From DASWIV01 sp036397475 (GTDB lineage: Bacteria > JAJVIF01 > JAPKYR01): a stretch of DNA of 16,692 nt. Shown here piece after piece: positions 6,526 through 12,992 of the stretch. The notes beneath the pieces are model-generated. The model had not been told where the DNA came from and searched no databases. It saw only the letters and a program-made list of their open reading frames with translations. The first letter of the stretch is position 1. The number at the start of each line of letters is the position of its first letter. The stretch spans positions 1 to 16,692 of the forward strand of contig DASWIV010000082.1 in NCBI GenBank assembly GCA_036397475.1, read 5' to 3'. Made by a program: the position numbers and the translations under genes.

Positions 6526-6891
6526 ATGGCTGAAAAAAAGAAAGCGATACCTAAGTTGAATATAAAGAAGGACGACACGGTCTATGTTCTTGCAGGCAAG
6601 GACAGGGGAGCCACAGGAAGAGTTTTATCGGTTGATCCCGTGAAGCAGCGTGCCGTTGTCGAGGGTATCAATATGGTAAAGAGGCACCGGAAGGTTAGCC
6701 AGGGTGGTGGCGGAGGAATTACCGATATGCCCGCCGCGATTCATGTGAGCAATCTTATGGTCCACTGTCCGCATTGTAAAAAGCATACGCGGCCGAAGAA
6801 AAGTACGTTCACTAAATCGCAGGATAACAAGGAGCGGACGTTTCATGTACGGGTTTGTCGAAACTGCGGTGAACAGCTCGACACACTGTAA
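6526..6891 (+). CDS. rplX: 50S ribosomal protein L24 with zinc-ribbon cysteines
   Basis: The 121-residue product is L24, an assembly initiator that binds 23S rRNA domain I near the tunnel exit. The KOW motif is at about 14-42 (KKDDTVYVLAGKDRGATGRVL), followed by GINMVKRHRK. The C-terminal half carries CPHC at 81-84 and CRNC at 111-114, a four-cysteine arrangement that should bind zinc. E. coli L24 lacks it, but some other bacterial L24 proteins have it. The length is above the usual 100-105 residues because of the stretch between the cysteine pairs (RPKKSTFTKSQDNKER). The SD is AAAGGAATT. Confidence 0.96.
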   Translation: MAEKKKAIPKLNIKKDDTVYVLAGKDRGATGRVLSVDPVKQRAVVEGINMVKRHRKVSQGGGGGITDMPAAIHVSNLMVHCPHCKKHTRPKKSTFTKSQDNKERTFHVRVCRNCGEQLDTL

Positions 6892-6918
6892 TATTGGCAT
6901 TGTATAAAGGATTTCACG

Positions 6919-7569
6919 ATGGCAGATAAGGAATCTAAAAAAGATAAAGGCAAAAAAGACAAACAGGCTCCAGCCAAAGACAAGGAAGTCAGCCAGGAGA
7001 AGCCTTTGCGCACACCGGAGTCAAGGCTCCTGAGAATGTGGCGCGAGGAAGTTATCCCGTCGATGCTGAAGGAATTTGGACTCGGAAATGTCCATGAAGT
7101 CCCACGGATCGAGAAGGTTGTCGTGAACCTCGGAGTCGGCGAAGGCTCACGCGATATAAAGGTACTTGAAGCCGCGATGAAAGATCTCACGATCATTACC
7201 GGCCAGAAACCAGTAATGACCCGTGCCCGGAAATCTGTGGCCCAGTATAAGCTAAGGGCTGGAATGCCGGTCGGTACATTCGTTACTCTTCGTGGAAACC
7301 GGATGTATGAATTCCTGGACAGATTGTTCAACCTTGCACTTCCTAGGGTAAGGGACTTCCAGGGATTGAATCCCAACTCATTCGACGGGACCGGGAACTA
7401 CACGTTCGGCATTGTCGAGCAGCTGGTTTTCCCCGAGATCGACTACGATGAGATCGACAGGATTCGCGGTATGGATATCACAATAGTCACATCCGCGAGG
7501 AATGACGCGCACGCGCAGGCTCTGTTAAAAGGGCTTGGATGTCCTTTCAGAATCACAGTGGCGAGCTGA
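6919..7569 (+). CDS. rplE: 50S ribosomal protein L5 with N-terminal extension
   Basis: The 216-residue product is L5, which binds 5S rRNA and contacts P-site tRNA. The normal protein begins near residue 37 (LLRMWREEVIPSMLKEFG). It then shows PRIEKVVVNLGVGEGSRD, ITGQKPVMTRARKSVAQYKLR and GNYTFGIVEQLVFPEIDYD. Before this core lie about 35 residues rich in Lys, Asp and Glu (KESKKDKGKKDKQAPAKDKE), probably disordered. The ATG at 6919 has an SD (AAAGGATTT), and no better start lies nearer the core, so the extension looks real. In E. coli, S8 represses the spc operon near the L5 start; no such hairpin is evident here. Confidence 0.96.
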   Translation: MADKESKKDKGKKDKQAPAKDKEVSQEKPLRTPESRLLRMWREEVIPSMLKEFGLGNVHEVPRIEKVVVNLGVGEGSRDIKVLEAAMKDLTIITGQKPVMTRARKSVAQYKLRAGMPVGTFVTLRGNRMYEFLDRLFNLALPRVRDFQGLNPNSFDGTGNYTFGIVEQLVFPEIDYDEIDRIRGMDITIVTSARNDAHAQALLKGLGCPFRITVAS

Positions 7570-7611
7570 GAAAACGGAAATATTCAGACAACAGGAAAAC
7601 AGGAATATTAA

Positions 7612-7797
7612 ATGGCGAAGAAAAGCGCATTAATAAGAAACGAGAGACGCAAGGAACACTCGACCCGGTATAAAAACAGATGCAAGGTTTGCGGGCGAGC
7701 CCGGGCTTACATCAGAAGATTCGGCTTGTGCAGAATCTGCTTCCGACAGCTTTTCCATGAAGGGGTTATCCCCGGAGTGAGGAAGGCGAGCTGGTAA
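7612..7797 (+). CDS. rpsN: 30S ribosomal protein S14, zinc-binding type
   Basis: The 61-residue product is the short zinc form of S14 (type Z), in the 30S head. The four cysteines are in CKVC (24-27) and CRIC (40-43), in the context RYKNRCKVCGRARAYIRRFGLCRICFR. The C-terminus GVIPGVRKASW is the family end. Long zinc-free S14 proteins run to about 100 residues. The start is supported by AGGAATATT, although this SD lies in the 3' arm of a possible hairpin (7579-7609). Confidence 0.97.
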   Translation: MAKKSALIRNERRKEHSTRYKNRCKVCGRARAYIRRFGLCRICFRQLFHEGVIPGVRKASW

Positions 7798-7870
7798 TGA
7801 AAGGGAACAGGCTGGAAGCGATTTATTCAACCGGTGTTAATGCCATGTGTGGAAGGAGTAGAGATTACTT

Positions 7871-8269
7871 ATGGTCATGACGGATCCCATCGCGGATATG
7901 CTAACAAGAATCCGCAATTCGACCAGGGTTTACAAAAAAACCTGCGACGTGCCGTATTCTAAATTCAAGAAGGCACTCGCCCAGGTGTTAAAACAGGAAG
8001 GATTCATCCTTGGTTATGACATTCGCATGGTCAATAACCGGAAGATGCTCAGGTTCTACCTGAAGTACCTTGCCGAGAAAGATCCTGTAATCAAGGGCCT
8101 GAAGCGCGAAAGCGTGCCTGGCAGAAGAAATTATGTCGGTTACAAGGAAATACCTTTCGTATTTGACGGCCTGGGTGTCAATATATTGAGCACGTCCAAG
8201 GGAATTATGACCGGGCGTGAAGCCAAGAAACGTAAACTGGGGGGTGAACTGATCTGCTCGGTCTGGTAA
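7871..8269 (+). CDS. rpsH: 30S ribosomal protein S8
   Basis: The 132-residue product is S8, a primary binder of 16S rRNA helix 21 and, in E. coli, repressor of the spc operon. It starts MVMTDPIADMLTRIRNS and ends with the signature VNILSTSKGIMTGREAKKRKLGGELICSVW. Two starts are possible: ATG at 7871 and ATG at 7877, the latter giving the commoner MTDPIADML beginning. AAGGAG at 7853-7858 stands 12 bases from the first and 18 from the second, so I chose 7871. The gene follows a 73-bp gap after rpsN, longer than most gaps here. Confidence 0.97.
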   Translation: MVMTDPIADMLTRIRNSTRVYKKTCDVPYSKFKKALAQVLKQEGFILGYDIRMVNNRKMLRFYLKYLAEKDPVIKGLKRESVPGRRNYVGYKEIPFVFDGLGVNILSTSKGIMTGREAKKRKLGGELICSVW

Positions 8270-8292
8270 GGATTGCCGGGTGATCGTTAATC

Positions 8293-8847
8293 ATGTCCAG
8301 AATAGGAACACTACCTGTTAAGGTCCCCAGTGGTACGGAAGTCAGCGTAAAGAATTCGACTTTCACCGCTAAGGGGCAGCACGGATCGTTGTCGGTAGAT
8401 TTTAATGCGGCAGTAACGGTCGACTTCGACGATTCCACTGTAATGGTGAAATCCGTAACTGGCCTCAAGTCGGATAAAAAATGGCACGGGTTGTACCGTG
8501 CGCTGATTAATAACGCTGTGATTGGGGTTTCGGAAGGTTTCACACGCAAGCTGGAACTTATCGGAGTGGGATACCGCGCCGCTATTTCCGGCAAGGACAT
8601 CGTGCTTGATGTGGGGTATTCCAACTCCAAAACTCTCCCGATTCCCGATGGCATCACAGCTACTGTCGATAATAATACTCTCATTACTTTATGGGGAATT
8701 AATAAGCATCAGCTTGGCCAGTTCGCCGCTAATATACGGGAAGTCCGCCCGCCTGAGCCTTACAAGGGCAAGGGAATAAGATACCAGGGCGAACGCGTCA
8801 GGAAGAAGGCAGGTAAAGCCGGAGCAGTCGGTAAGGGTGCTTCATAG
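8293..8847 (+). CDS. rplF: 50S ribosomal protein L6
   Basis: The 184-residue product is L6, near the factor-binding site of the 50S subunit. It begins MSRIGTLPVKVPSGTEV and continues with GLYRALINNAVIGVSEGFTRKLELIGVGYRA. It ends in KGKGIRYQGERVRKKAGKAG. Two repeated domains of about 80 residues each are in the usual order. Length is slightly above the E. coli 177, with a glycine/serine-rich tail. The SD is GGGTGATC upstream of the ATG. Confidence 0.97.
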   Translation: MSRIGTLPVKVPSGTEVSVKNSTFTAKGQHGSLSVDFNAAVTVDFDDSTVMVKSVTGLKSDKKWHGLYRALINNAVIGVSEGFTRKLELIGVGYRAAISGKDIVLDVGYSNSKTLPIPDGITATVDNNTLITLWGINKHQLGQFAANIREVRPPEPYKGKGIRYQGERVRKKAGKAGAVGKGAS

Positions 8848-8865
8848 AACCTGGTGATACGCATT

Positions 8866-9222
8866 ATGGATACAAGGAAAAAAACTCAGCTACGGAAACG
8901 CCGCCATCAGAGGCTCAGGAAAAAGGTCCACGGAACTCCTGAACGGCCACGGCTTGCGGTGTTCAAGAGCCTTAACCACTTTTATTGTCAGGCTATTGAC
9001 GACAGCAGGGGCATCACCCTGTGTGCCTCGAGCAGCCTCGTTAAAAATCTGAAGGAGCATGGCGGAAACAGCGATGCGGCGGTAAAGGTGGCGGAAAATT
9101 TCGCTGAAGCCGCAAAACAGGCGGGAATGAAAACTGTAGTATTCGATCATGGCGGGTTCGGATATAAAGGCAAAATCAAGAAATTTGCGGAGACTTTGAG
9201 AAAGAATGGCCTGGAATTCTGA
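8866..9222 (+). CDS. rplR: 50S ribosomal protein L18
   Basis: The 118-residue product is L18, which binds 5S rRNA with L5. A basic N-terminal arm (KKTQLRKRRHQRLRKKVHG) precedes TPERPRLAVFKSLNHFYCQAIDD and the C-terminal FDHGGFGYKGKIKKFAETLRKNGLEF. The frame is open from a GTG at 8854, but that GTG is itself within the GGTGAT SD. The ATG at 8866 has normal spacing and gives the usual length. L18 follows L6 by 18 bp. Confidence 0.96.
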   Translation: MDTRKKTQLRKRRHQRLRKKVHGTPERPRLAVFKSLNHFYCQAIDDSRGITLCASSSLVKNLKEHGGNSDAAVKVAENFAEAAKQAGMKTVVFDHGGFGYKGKIKKFAETLRKNGLEF

Positions 9223-9246
9223 CAGGCATTATTACGGGAGAACTAA

Positions 9247-9840
9247 GTGACTACACGAGACAACAGGAATAACCCAAGGGATAGACAGAACTCCTCGAAT
9301 GAAGATAAAGGCGAGGAAGTTATCGAGGTTATTGAAGAGGAAATAGTCGAGGAATTTGTTGAACCCGCGGCACTGCAGGAACGTGTGATCCACATCAACC
9401 GTGTAGCCAAGGTTGTTAAGGGCGGACGCCGGTTCACATTTACAGCGCTTGTAGCCATGGGCGACGGTATGGGTAATGTTGGTCTCGGCTATGGCAAGGC
9501 GGGAGATGTCCTTAGCGCGATCAGAAAAGGGCAGGACAAGGCGAAGAAAAACATGATCAATGTTCCGTTGAAAAATGGAACCCTTCCCCACTCTGCGAGG
9601 GAAAAATACGGCGCTGCCGTGGTTTTCCTCAAACCGGCGTCTGAAGGTACCGGTGTCATCGCGGGCGGACCCATCCGCAGTATCCTTGAGGTGGCTGGCG
9701 TAAGAAATGTACTTGCCAAGAACATCGGCAGGACCGCCACAAAAATAAATGTCGCGCGCGCGACTTTCAATGCGCTGAGCAAGATGCTCCCGCTTGATGA
9801 GGTCAGGGCTCGACGCGCTTCCGGATCCGAAAATAACTGA
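9247..9840 (+). CDS. rpsE: 30S ribosomal protein S5 with acidic N-terminal extension
   Basis: The 197-residue product is S5, at the mRNA entry channel and important for accuracy. The core begins at about residue 43 (LQERVIHINRVAKVVKGGRRF), continues with GKAGDVLSAIRKGQDKAKKN and GGPIRSILEVAGVRNVLAKNIG, and ends near ATFNALSKM. The first 40 residues are unusual. Residues 19-39 hold 11 Glu/Asp in 21 positions (EEVIEVIEEEIVEEFVEP), odd in a ribosomal protein. The start is GTG with GGGAG at 9236-9240; no later in-frame start would give a better fit without cutting into the acidic stretch. rpmD normally follows but is missing. Confidence 0.96.
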   Translation: MTTRDNRNNPRDRQNSSNEDKGEEVIEVIEEEIVEEFVEPAALQERVIHINRVAKVVKGGRRFTFTALVAMGDGMGNVGLGYGKAGDVLSAIRKGQDKAKKNMINVPLKNGTLPHSAREKYGAAVVFLKPASEGTGVIAGGPIRSILEVAGVRNVLAKNIGRTATKINVARATFNALSKMLPLDEVRARRASGSENN

Positions 9841-9881
9841 GTGTAATTATTAAGTAGAGATTTTTTTAACAGGCGATAACA

Positions 9882-10388
9882 ATGAACTTAGGAAATCTAC
9901 CAAAAGATTCTGGCACCAGGAAAAAGCGACGGCGAGTAGGCCGTGGAATTTCTCAGGGCCAGGGCAGATATTGCGGAAAAGGACGAAACGGACAGAAGTC
10001 GAGGGCCGGCGGAGCAAAGCCGTACCCGTTTGCGGGCGGCGCCCTTCCTCTGTACAGGCGTATCCCCAAGATCGGCGGATTCCGGAGCCCGAACAGGATC
10101 GAGTACTTCCCTGTTAACCTTGACCAGATTGCCGCACTCGAACTTCCCGAAGGAACACGCGTTTCACCGGGGCTGCTTAAGGAAAAAGGACTTGTCAGCG
10201 GACGTGGAATCCTGGTTAAGTTGCTCGGCCGAGGGGAAATTGTCCGCCCGTTGTCTATCGCGGTTCATGCTGCCAGCGCAAGCGCCAGGGCGAAGGTAGA
10301 GTCTGCCGGGGGCAAGGTTGAAATTATTGCCGCCAGGCAGGAAAAAGAAAAACAGGATAAAGAAAATAAAGAGGAAAAGAGTAGCTGA
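9882..10388 (+). CDS. rplO: 50S ribosomal protein L15
   Basis: The 168-residue product is L15, with its glycine/arginine-rich N-terminal arm reaching into the 50S core (GISQGQGRYCGKGRNGQKSR). Next come PLYRRIPKIGGFRSPN and the globular C-terminal domain. E. coli L15 has 144 residues; the excess is a charged, probably disordered tail of about 20 residues (RQEKEKQDKENKEEKSS). The SD AGGCGATAAC is imperfect. It follows rpsE by 41 bp, including a run of seven T at 9861-9867 without a GC stem before it, so it is not a terminator. Confidence 0.96.
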   Translation: MNLGNLPKDSGTRKKRRRVGRGISQGQGRYCGKGRNGQKSRAGGAKPYPFAGGALPLYRRIPKIGGFRSPNRIEYFPVNLDQIAALELPEGTRVSPGLLKEKGLVSGRGILVKLLGRGEIVRPLSIAVHAASASARAKVESAGGKVEIIAARQEKEKQDKENKEEKSS

Positions 10389-10428
10389 ACAGTAGGCACA
10401 CGTTCATCAAATTTTCACGAGGGAAATA

Positions 10429-11778
10429 GTGGAAAATAAGCTTGTACAAGTATTTCTGAACGCATTACAGGTCCCGGACCTCCGACGGAGAATCCAGTTC
10501 GTCCTCGGTATGTTTGTAATTTTCGTGTTCGGTGCGCACATCCCGGTCCCCGGTACAGACGCTGCCGAGCTCGTGAGATTTTTCGACCAGGCTGCCGGCG
10601 GAGCGGGTGGAAGTGGAGGCGGTATCTGGGAACTCCTCGACCTGTTCTCAGGTGGAGCGCTGAAGCAGTTCAGTCTGTTCGCGCTTGGTGTCATGCCGTA
10701 CATTAACGCAAGCATTATTTTCAACCTGCTGGTTGTCATCATCCCTCAGCTTGAGGAGCTACAAAAGGAAGGCGAAGCTGGACGTAAACTCATCGCCCAA
10801 TATACCAAGTACGCAACGGTCTTTCTTGCCGCTTTCCAGGCAATCGGGCTTCTTACATTGTTCAACCAGACAGGGCTGGTACAGGCGGAACCGGGTACAC
10901 CCAGTTATTATTTCGACATTGCCCTGATTGTTCTTACAATGACCACCGGGACGTTTGCCTTGATGTGGGTAGGTGAATTGATATCGGAACGCGGTATCGG
11001 TAACGGTGTCAGTCTTATAATTTTCGCGGGTATTGTTTCCATAATGCCCTTGACCCTGGTTCAGGATATGACAACTGCCTACGCCCAGGGCCAGGCTCCT
11101 GAATTGATCAAGCAGATCATTCTTTTCAGTGCCCTTACAGTTGGAATGGTCTGGTGCATAACCTTCATGCACCTGGCAGAAAGAAGAATCCCTGTCCATT
11201 ATGCAAGGCGGCAGGTCGGGCGCCGGTTCTACGAAGGGCGTACCCATTATCTGCCCCTTAAGGTGAATATGGCGGGAGTTATCCCGATCATCTTCGCGAT
11301 TTCAGTCCTCCTGTTCCCATCCACGATCGGAAACTTCTTCGATCCCGGATCGGAAGGGTTCGGTGGAATGTTCGCGAAATGGACCAGGACTTTCCCGAAC
11401 AGCTGGCTTTACTTTACGGTTTACTGGATCCTGACGATGGTATTCACCTACTTCTACACCGCGGTCACCTTCAACCCTAAGGATATCGCGGAAAATCTTC
11501 AGAAACAGGGCGGATACATCCAGGGAGTCCGGCCCGGTAAACGTACCGAGCTGTATATTTCCAGGATCCTTGAACGGACAACATTCATTGGCGCTCTGTA
11601 CCTTGCCGCGGTCGCGGTAATACCGAGCGTCCTTTACATTTACGTTTTCAAAAACATGAGTACCCTCAACCTGATCGGAGGAACGAGTATTCTGATCATG
11701 GTCGGTGTCGCACTTGACACCGTACGTGAACTGGATGCACGCCTGACGATGATCCGTTATGAGAGCGCTATCGGATAA
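10429..11778 (+). CDS. secY: Preprotein translocase channel subunit SecY
   Basis: The 449-residue product is SecY, the ten-helix pore of the Sec translocon in the inner membrane. Membrane segments lie at roughly 22-41, 82-104, 124-146, 162-181, 192-212, 228-248, 280-298, 326-347, 384-405 and 414-432. Signatures are LGVMPYINASII, ERGIGNGVSLIIFAGI, and the cytosolic loops with RRIPVHYARRQVGRR and VRPGKRTELYI (Arg368 in the conserved loop). A glycine-rich patch AAGGAGGSGGG (55-65) comes before the plug region. The start is GTG with CGAGGGAA about 4 bases upstream. Its partners SecE and SecG are not in the window. secY closes the spc block, as usual. Confidence 0.98.
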   Translation: MENKLVQVFLNALQVPDLRRRIQFVLGMFVIFVFGAHIPVPGTDAAELVRFFDQAAGGAGGSGGGIWELLDLFSGGALKQFSLFALGVMPYINASIIFNLLVVIIPQLEELQKEGEAGRKLIAQYTKYATVFLAAFQAIGLLTLFNQTGLVQAEPGTPSYYFDIALIVLTMTTGTFALMWVGELISERGIGNGVSLIIFAGIVSIMPLTLVQDMTTAYAQGQAPELIKQIILFSALTVGMVWCITFMHLAERRIPVHYARRQVGRRFYEGRTHYLPLKVNMAGVIPIIFAISVLLFPSTIGNFFDPGSEGFGGMFAKWTRTFPNSWLYFTVYWILTMVFTYFYTAVTFNPKDIAENLQKQGGYIQGVRPGKRTELYISRILERTTFIGALYLAAVAVIPSVLYIYVFKNMSTLNLIGGTSILIMVGVALDTVRELDARLTMIRYESAIG

Positions 11779-11787
11779 GAACGGGAT

Positions 11788-11809
11788 CAATAAACATAAT
11801 ATATATAAA
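11788..11809 (+). promoter_or_regulatory. AT-rich UP-element-like tract
   Basis: A run made almost only of A and T (caataaacataatatatata and on) lies just upstream of the -35 box at 11813. With a start site near 11847 it falls at about -58 to -38, where UP elements bind the alpha C-terminal domain. The alpha subunit encoded in this window keeps the matching DNA-contact residues. This is a positional inference; no assay data are available. Confidence 0.45.
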
Positions 11810-11812
11810 GGC

Positions 11813-11840
11813 TTGTATGGAAGTGGAATTCGTGTATAAT
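11813..11840 (+). promoter_or_regulatory. Sigma-70-type promoter for adk and the alpha block
   Basis: TTGTAT (11813-11818) and a perfect TATAAT (11835-11840) are separated by 16 bp, close to the vegetative sigma factor consensus. The predicted start of transcription is about 11846-11848, in the 112-bp secY-adk gap, giving a 5' UTR of about 44 nt. It is the best promoter match I found in the window and would drive adk, infA, rpmJ, rpsM, rpsK, rpsD, rpoA, rplQ and perhaps truA, in addition to read-through from upstream. Confidence 0.65.
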
Positions 11841-11848
11841 AAATCGTT

Positions 11849-11875
11849 TGTCCGCTTCCAGACAGGAAACGGACA
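11849..11875 (+). promoter_or_regulatory. Hairpin at the predicted 5' end of the adk mRNA
   Basis: TGTCCG (11849-11854) pairs with CGGACA (11870-11875). After a C/A mismatch, TTCC (11856-11859) pairs with GGAA (11865-11868), leaving the five-base loop AGACA. The stem therefore has ten pairs and one mismatch. It begins within a few bases of the predicted transcription start. No T-run follows, so it is not a terminator. It may protect the 5' end or control adk translation. The pairing is seen directly; the role is inferred. Confidence 0.6.
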
Positions 11876-11890
11876 TTTAAGCGTTTAAGA

Positions 11891-12574
11891 ATGGGAAGCT
11901 ACGTCAACAAATTATTGCTCTTCGGACCTCCCGGCGCAGGCAAGGGAACCCAGGCTGCTATTGTAGCCGAGCGGATAGGAGTGCCGCATATCGACACCGG
12001 TTCCATCATCCGTGAAAATATCACCGGGAATACGGAACTTGGCAAAGAAGCGAAGAAGTACGTCGAAGCCGGCGAACTGGTTCCCGATGAACTGGTCATT
12101 CGCCTGGTGAAGGACCGGTTGACGTGGGATGACACCCAGGCGGGCTGGCTGCTCGATGGGTTTCCCCGCTCGATCCGTCAGGCTGAAGCATTAAGTGATT
12201 TGAGTCCTGGTGGTTCCGAGACAGTTGAAGCGGTCGTGTTTATCGATGTGCCGGAAGATTCCCTGGTGGCAAGGCTTACATCGCGCCGGATCTGCCCGGA
12301 GTGCAAGGCTGTCTACAACCTGATCACTCTCCCTCCGAAAAAAAACGACGTCTGCGATAAATGCGGGCATGAGGGATTGATACAGAGAACAGACGATAAC
12401 GAGGAATCGGTGCGAACCAGGTTCCGTGTTTACCATAATGAAACCGCTCCGATCGCGGAATATTACGAGAAGAAAAAAATTCTGAGGAAGGTCGACGGAG
12501 TCGGCGCGGTGGACGAGATTACTTCACGAATTCTCGATGAGGTAAAAGGAAGCAAAGCCGGCGCGCGCGGTTGA
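11891..12574 (+). CDS. adk: Adenylate kinase, zinc-lid type
   Basis: The 227-residue product is adenylate kinase, which interconverts ATP + AMP and two ADP in the cytosol. The P-loop GPPGAGKGT is at 12-20, the AMP-binding region has DTGSIIRENI and GELVPDELV, and LLDGFPRS is at about 87-94. The lid carries CPEC (135-138) and CDKC (155-158), a four-cysteine zinc site as in Gram-positive and many other bacterial enzymes. The end shows RFRVYHNETAPIAEYYEKK. The ATG at 11891 is the only sensible start but has no clear SD (TTTAAGCGTTTAAGA precedes it). It follows secY as in many bacteria; the usual map gene after it is missing. Confidence 0.98.
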   Translation: MGSYVNKLLLFGPPGAGKGTQAAIVAERIGVPHIDTGSIIRENITGNTELGKEAKKYVEAGELVPDELVIRLVKDRLTWDDTQAGWLLDGFPRSIRQAEALSDLSPGGSETVEAVVFIDVPEDSLVARLTSRRICPECKAVYNLITLPPKKNDVCDKCGHEGLIQRTDDNEESVRTRFRVYHNETAPIAEYYEKKKILRKVDGVGAVDEITSRILDEVKGSKAGARG

Positions 12575-12599
12575 TGTTTATTTTATGAAAAGGTGATTG

Positions 12600-12824
12600 A
12601 TGGCGAAAGAAGAAGCCATAGAAGTTGAAGGAGAAGTCATCGAAGCACTGCCTAATGGCATGTTCAAGGTGAAAGTCAAGCTCAAGGATGAGCATGAGGT
12701 TCTGGCACATATATCGGGAAAAATTCGAATGAGTTTTATCCGTATTGCGCTGGGCGATAAAGTAAAGGTCGAGCTGAGCCCCTACGATTTGAACCGCGGG
12801 CGTATTGTTTGGCGATTGAAATGA
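12600..12824 (+). CDS. infA: Translation initiation factor IF-1
   Basis: The 74-residue product is IF-1, a single OB-fold protein that occupies the A site of the 30S subunit during initiation. The matching blocks are AKEEAIEVEGEVIEALPNGMFKV, HISGKIRMSFIRIALGDKVKVELSPYD and RGRIVWR. A TTG immediately before the ATG (12597) is in frame, but the ATG is preferred. AAAAGGTGA ends three bases before it, a short spacing. It sits 25 bp after adk and 27 bp before rpmJ, the normal alpha-block order apart from the missing map. Confidence 0.97.
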   Translation: MAKEEAIEVEGEVIEALPNGMFKVKVKLKDEHEVLAHISGKIRMSFIRIALGDKVKVELSPYDLNRGRIVWRLK

Positions 12825-12851
12825 TTTTAAGGGCTCGCACGGAGAAGAAAA

Positions 12852-12965
12852 ATGAAAGTCAGAGCAAGTGTCAAAAAAATCTGTCTGAAGTGCAAAATCA
12901 TAAGGCGACATGGTCGCGTTATGGTGATTTGTGAGAACCCGCGGCATAAGCAGCGGCAGGGTTAA
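12852..12965 (+). CDS. rpmJ: 50S ribosomal protein L36, zinc type
   Basis: This short gene encodes 37 residues starting MKVRASVKKICLKCK and ending NPRHKQRQG. Cys11, Cys14, Cys27 and His32 form the usual CCCH zinc site of L36, which stabilises 23S rRNA in the 50S subunit. The SD is GGAGAAG at about 12841-12847. It fits exactly between infA and rpsM, the standard position of the gene. Confidence 0.97.
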   Translation: MKVRASVKKICLKCKIIRRHGRVMVICENPRHKQRQG

Positions 12966-12992
12966 TTCGATTAATACGAGAGGATAAGCAAA

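Noticed and set aside
9861..9867. Run of seven T before rplO, as in a terminator
   Set aside because: No GC-rich stem precedes it, and the downstream genes clearly belong to the same run.
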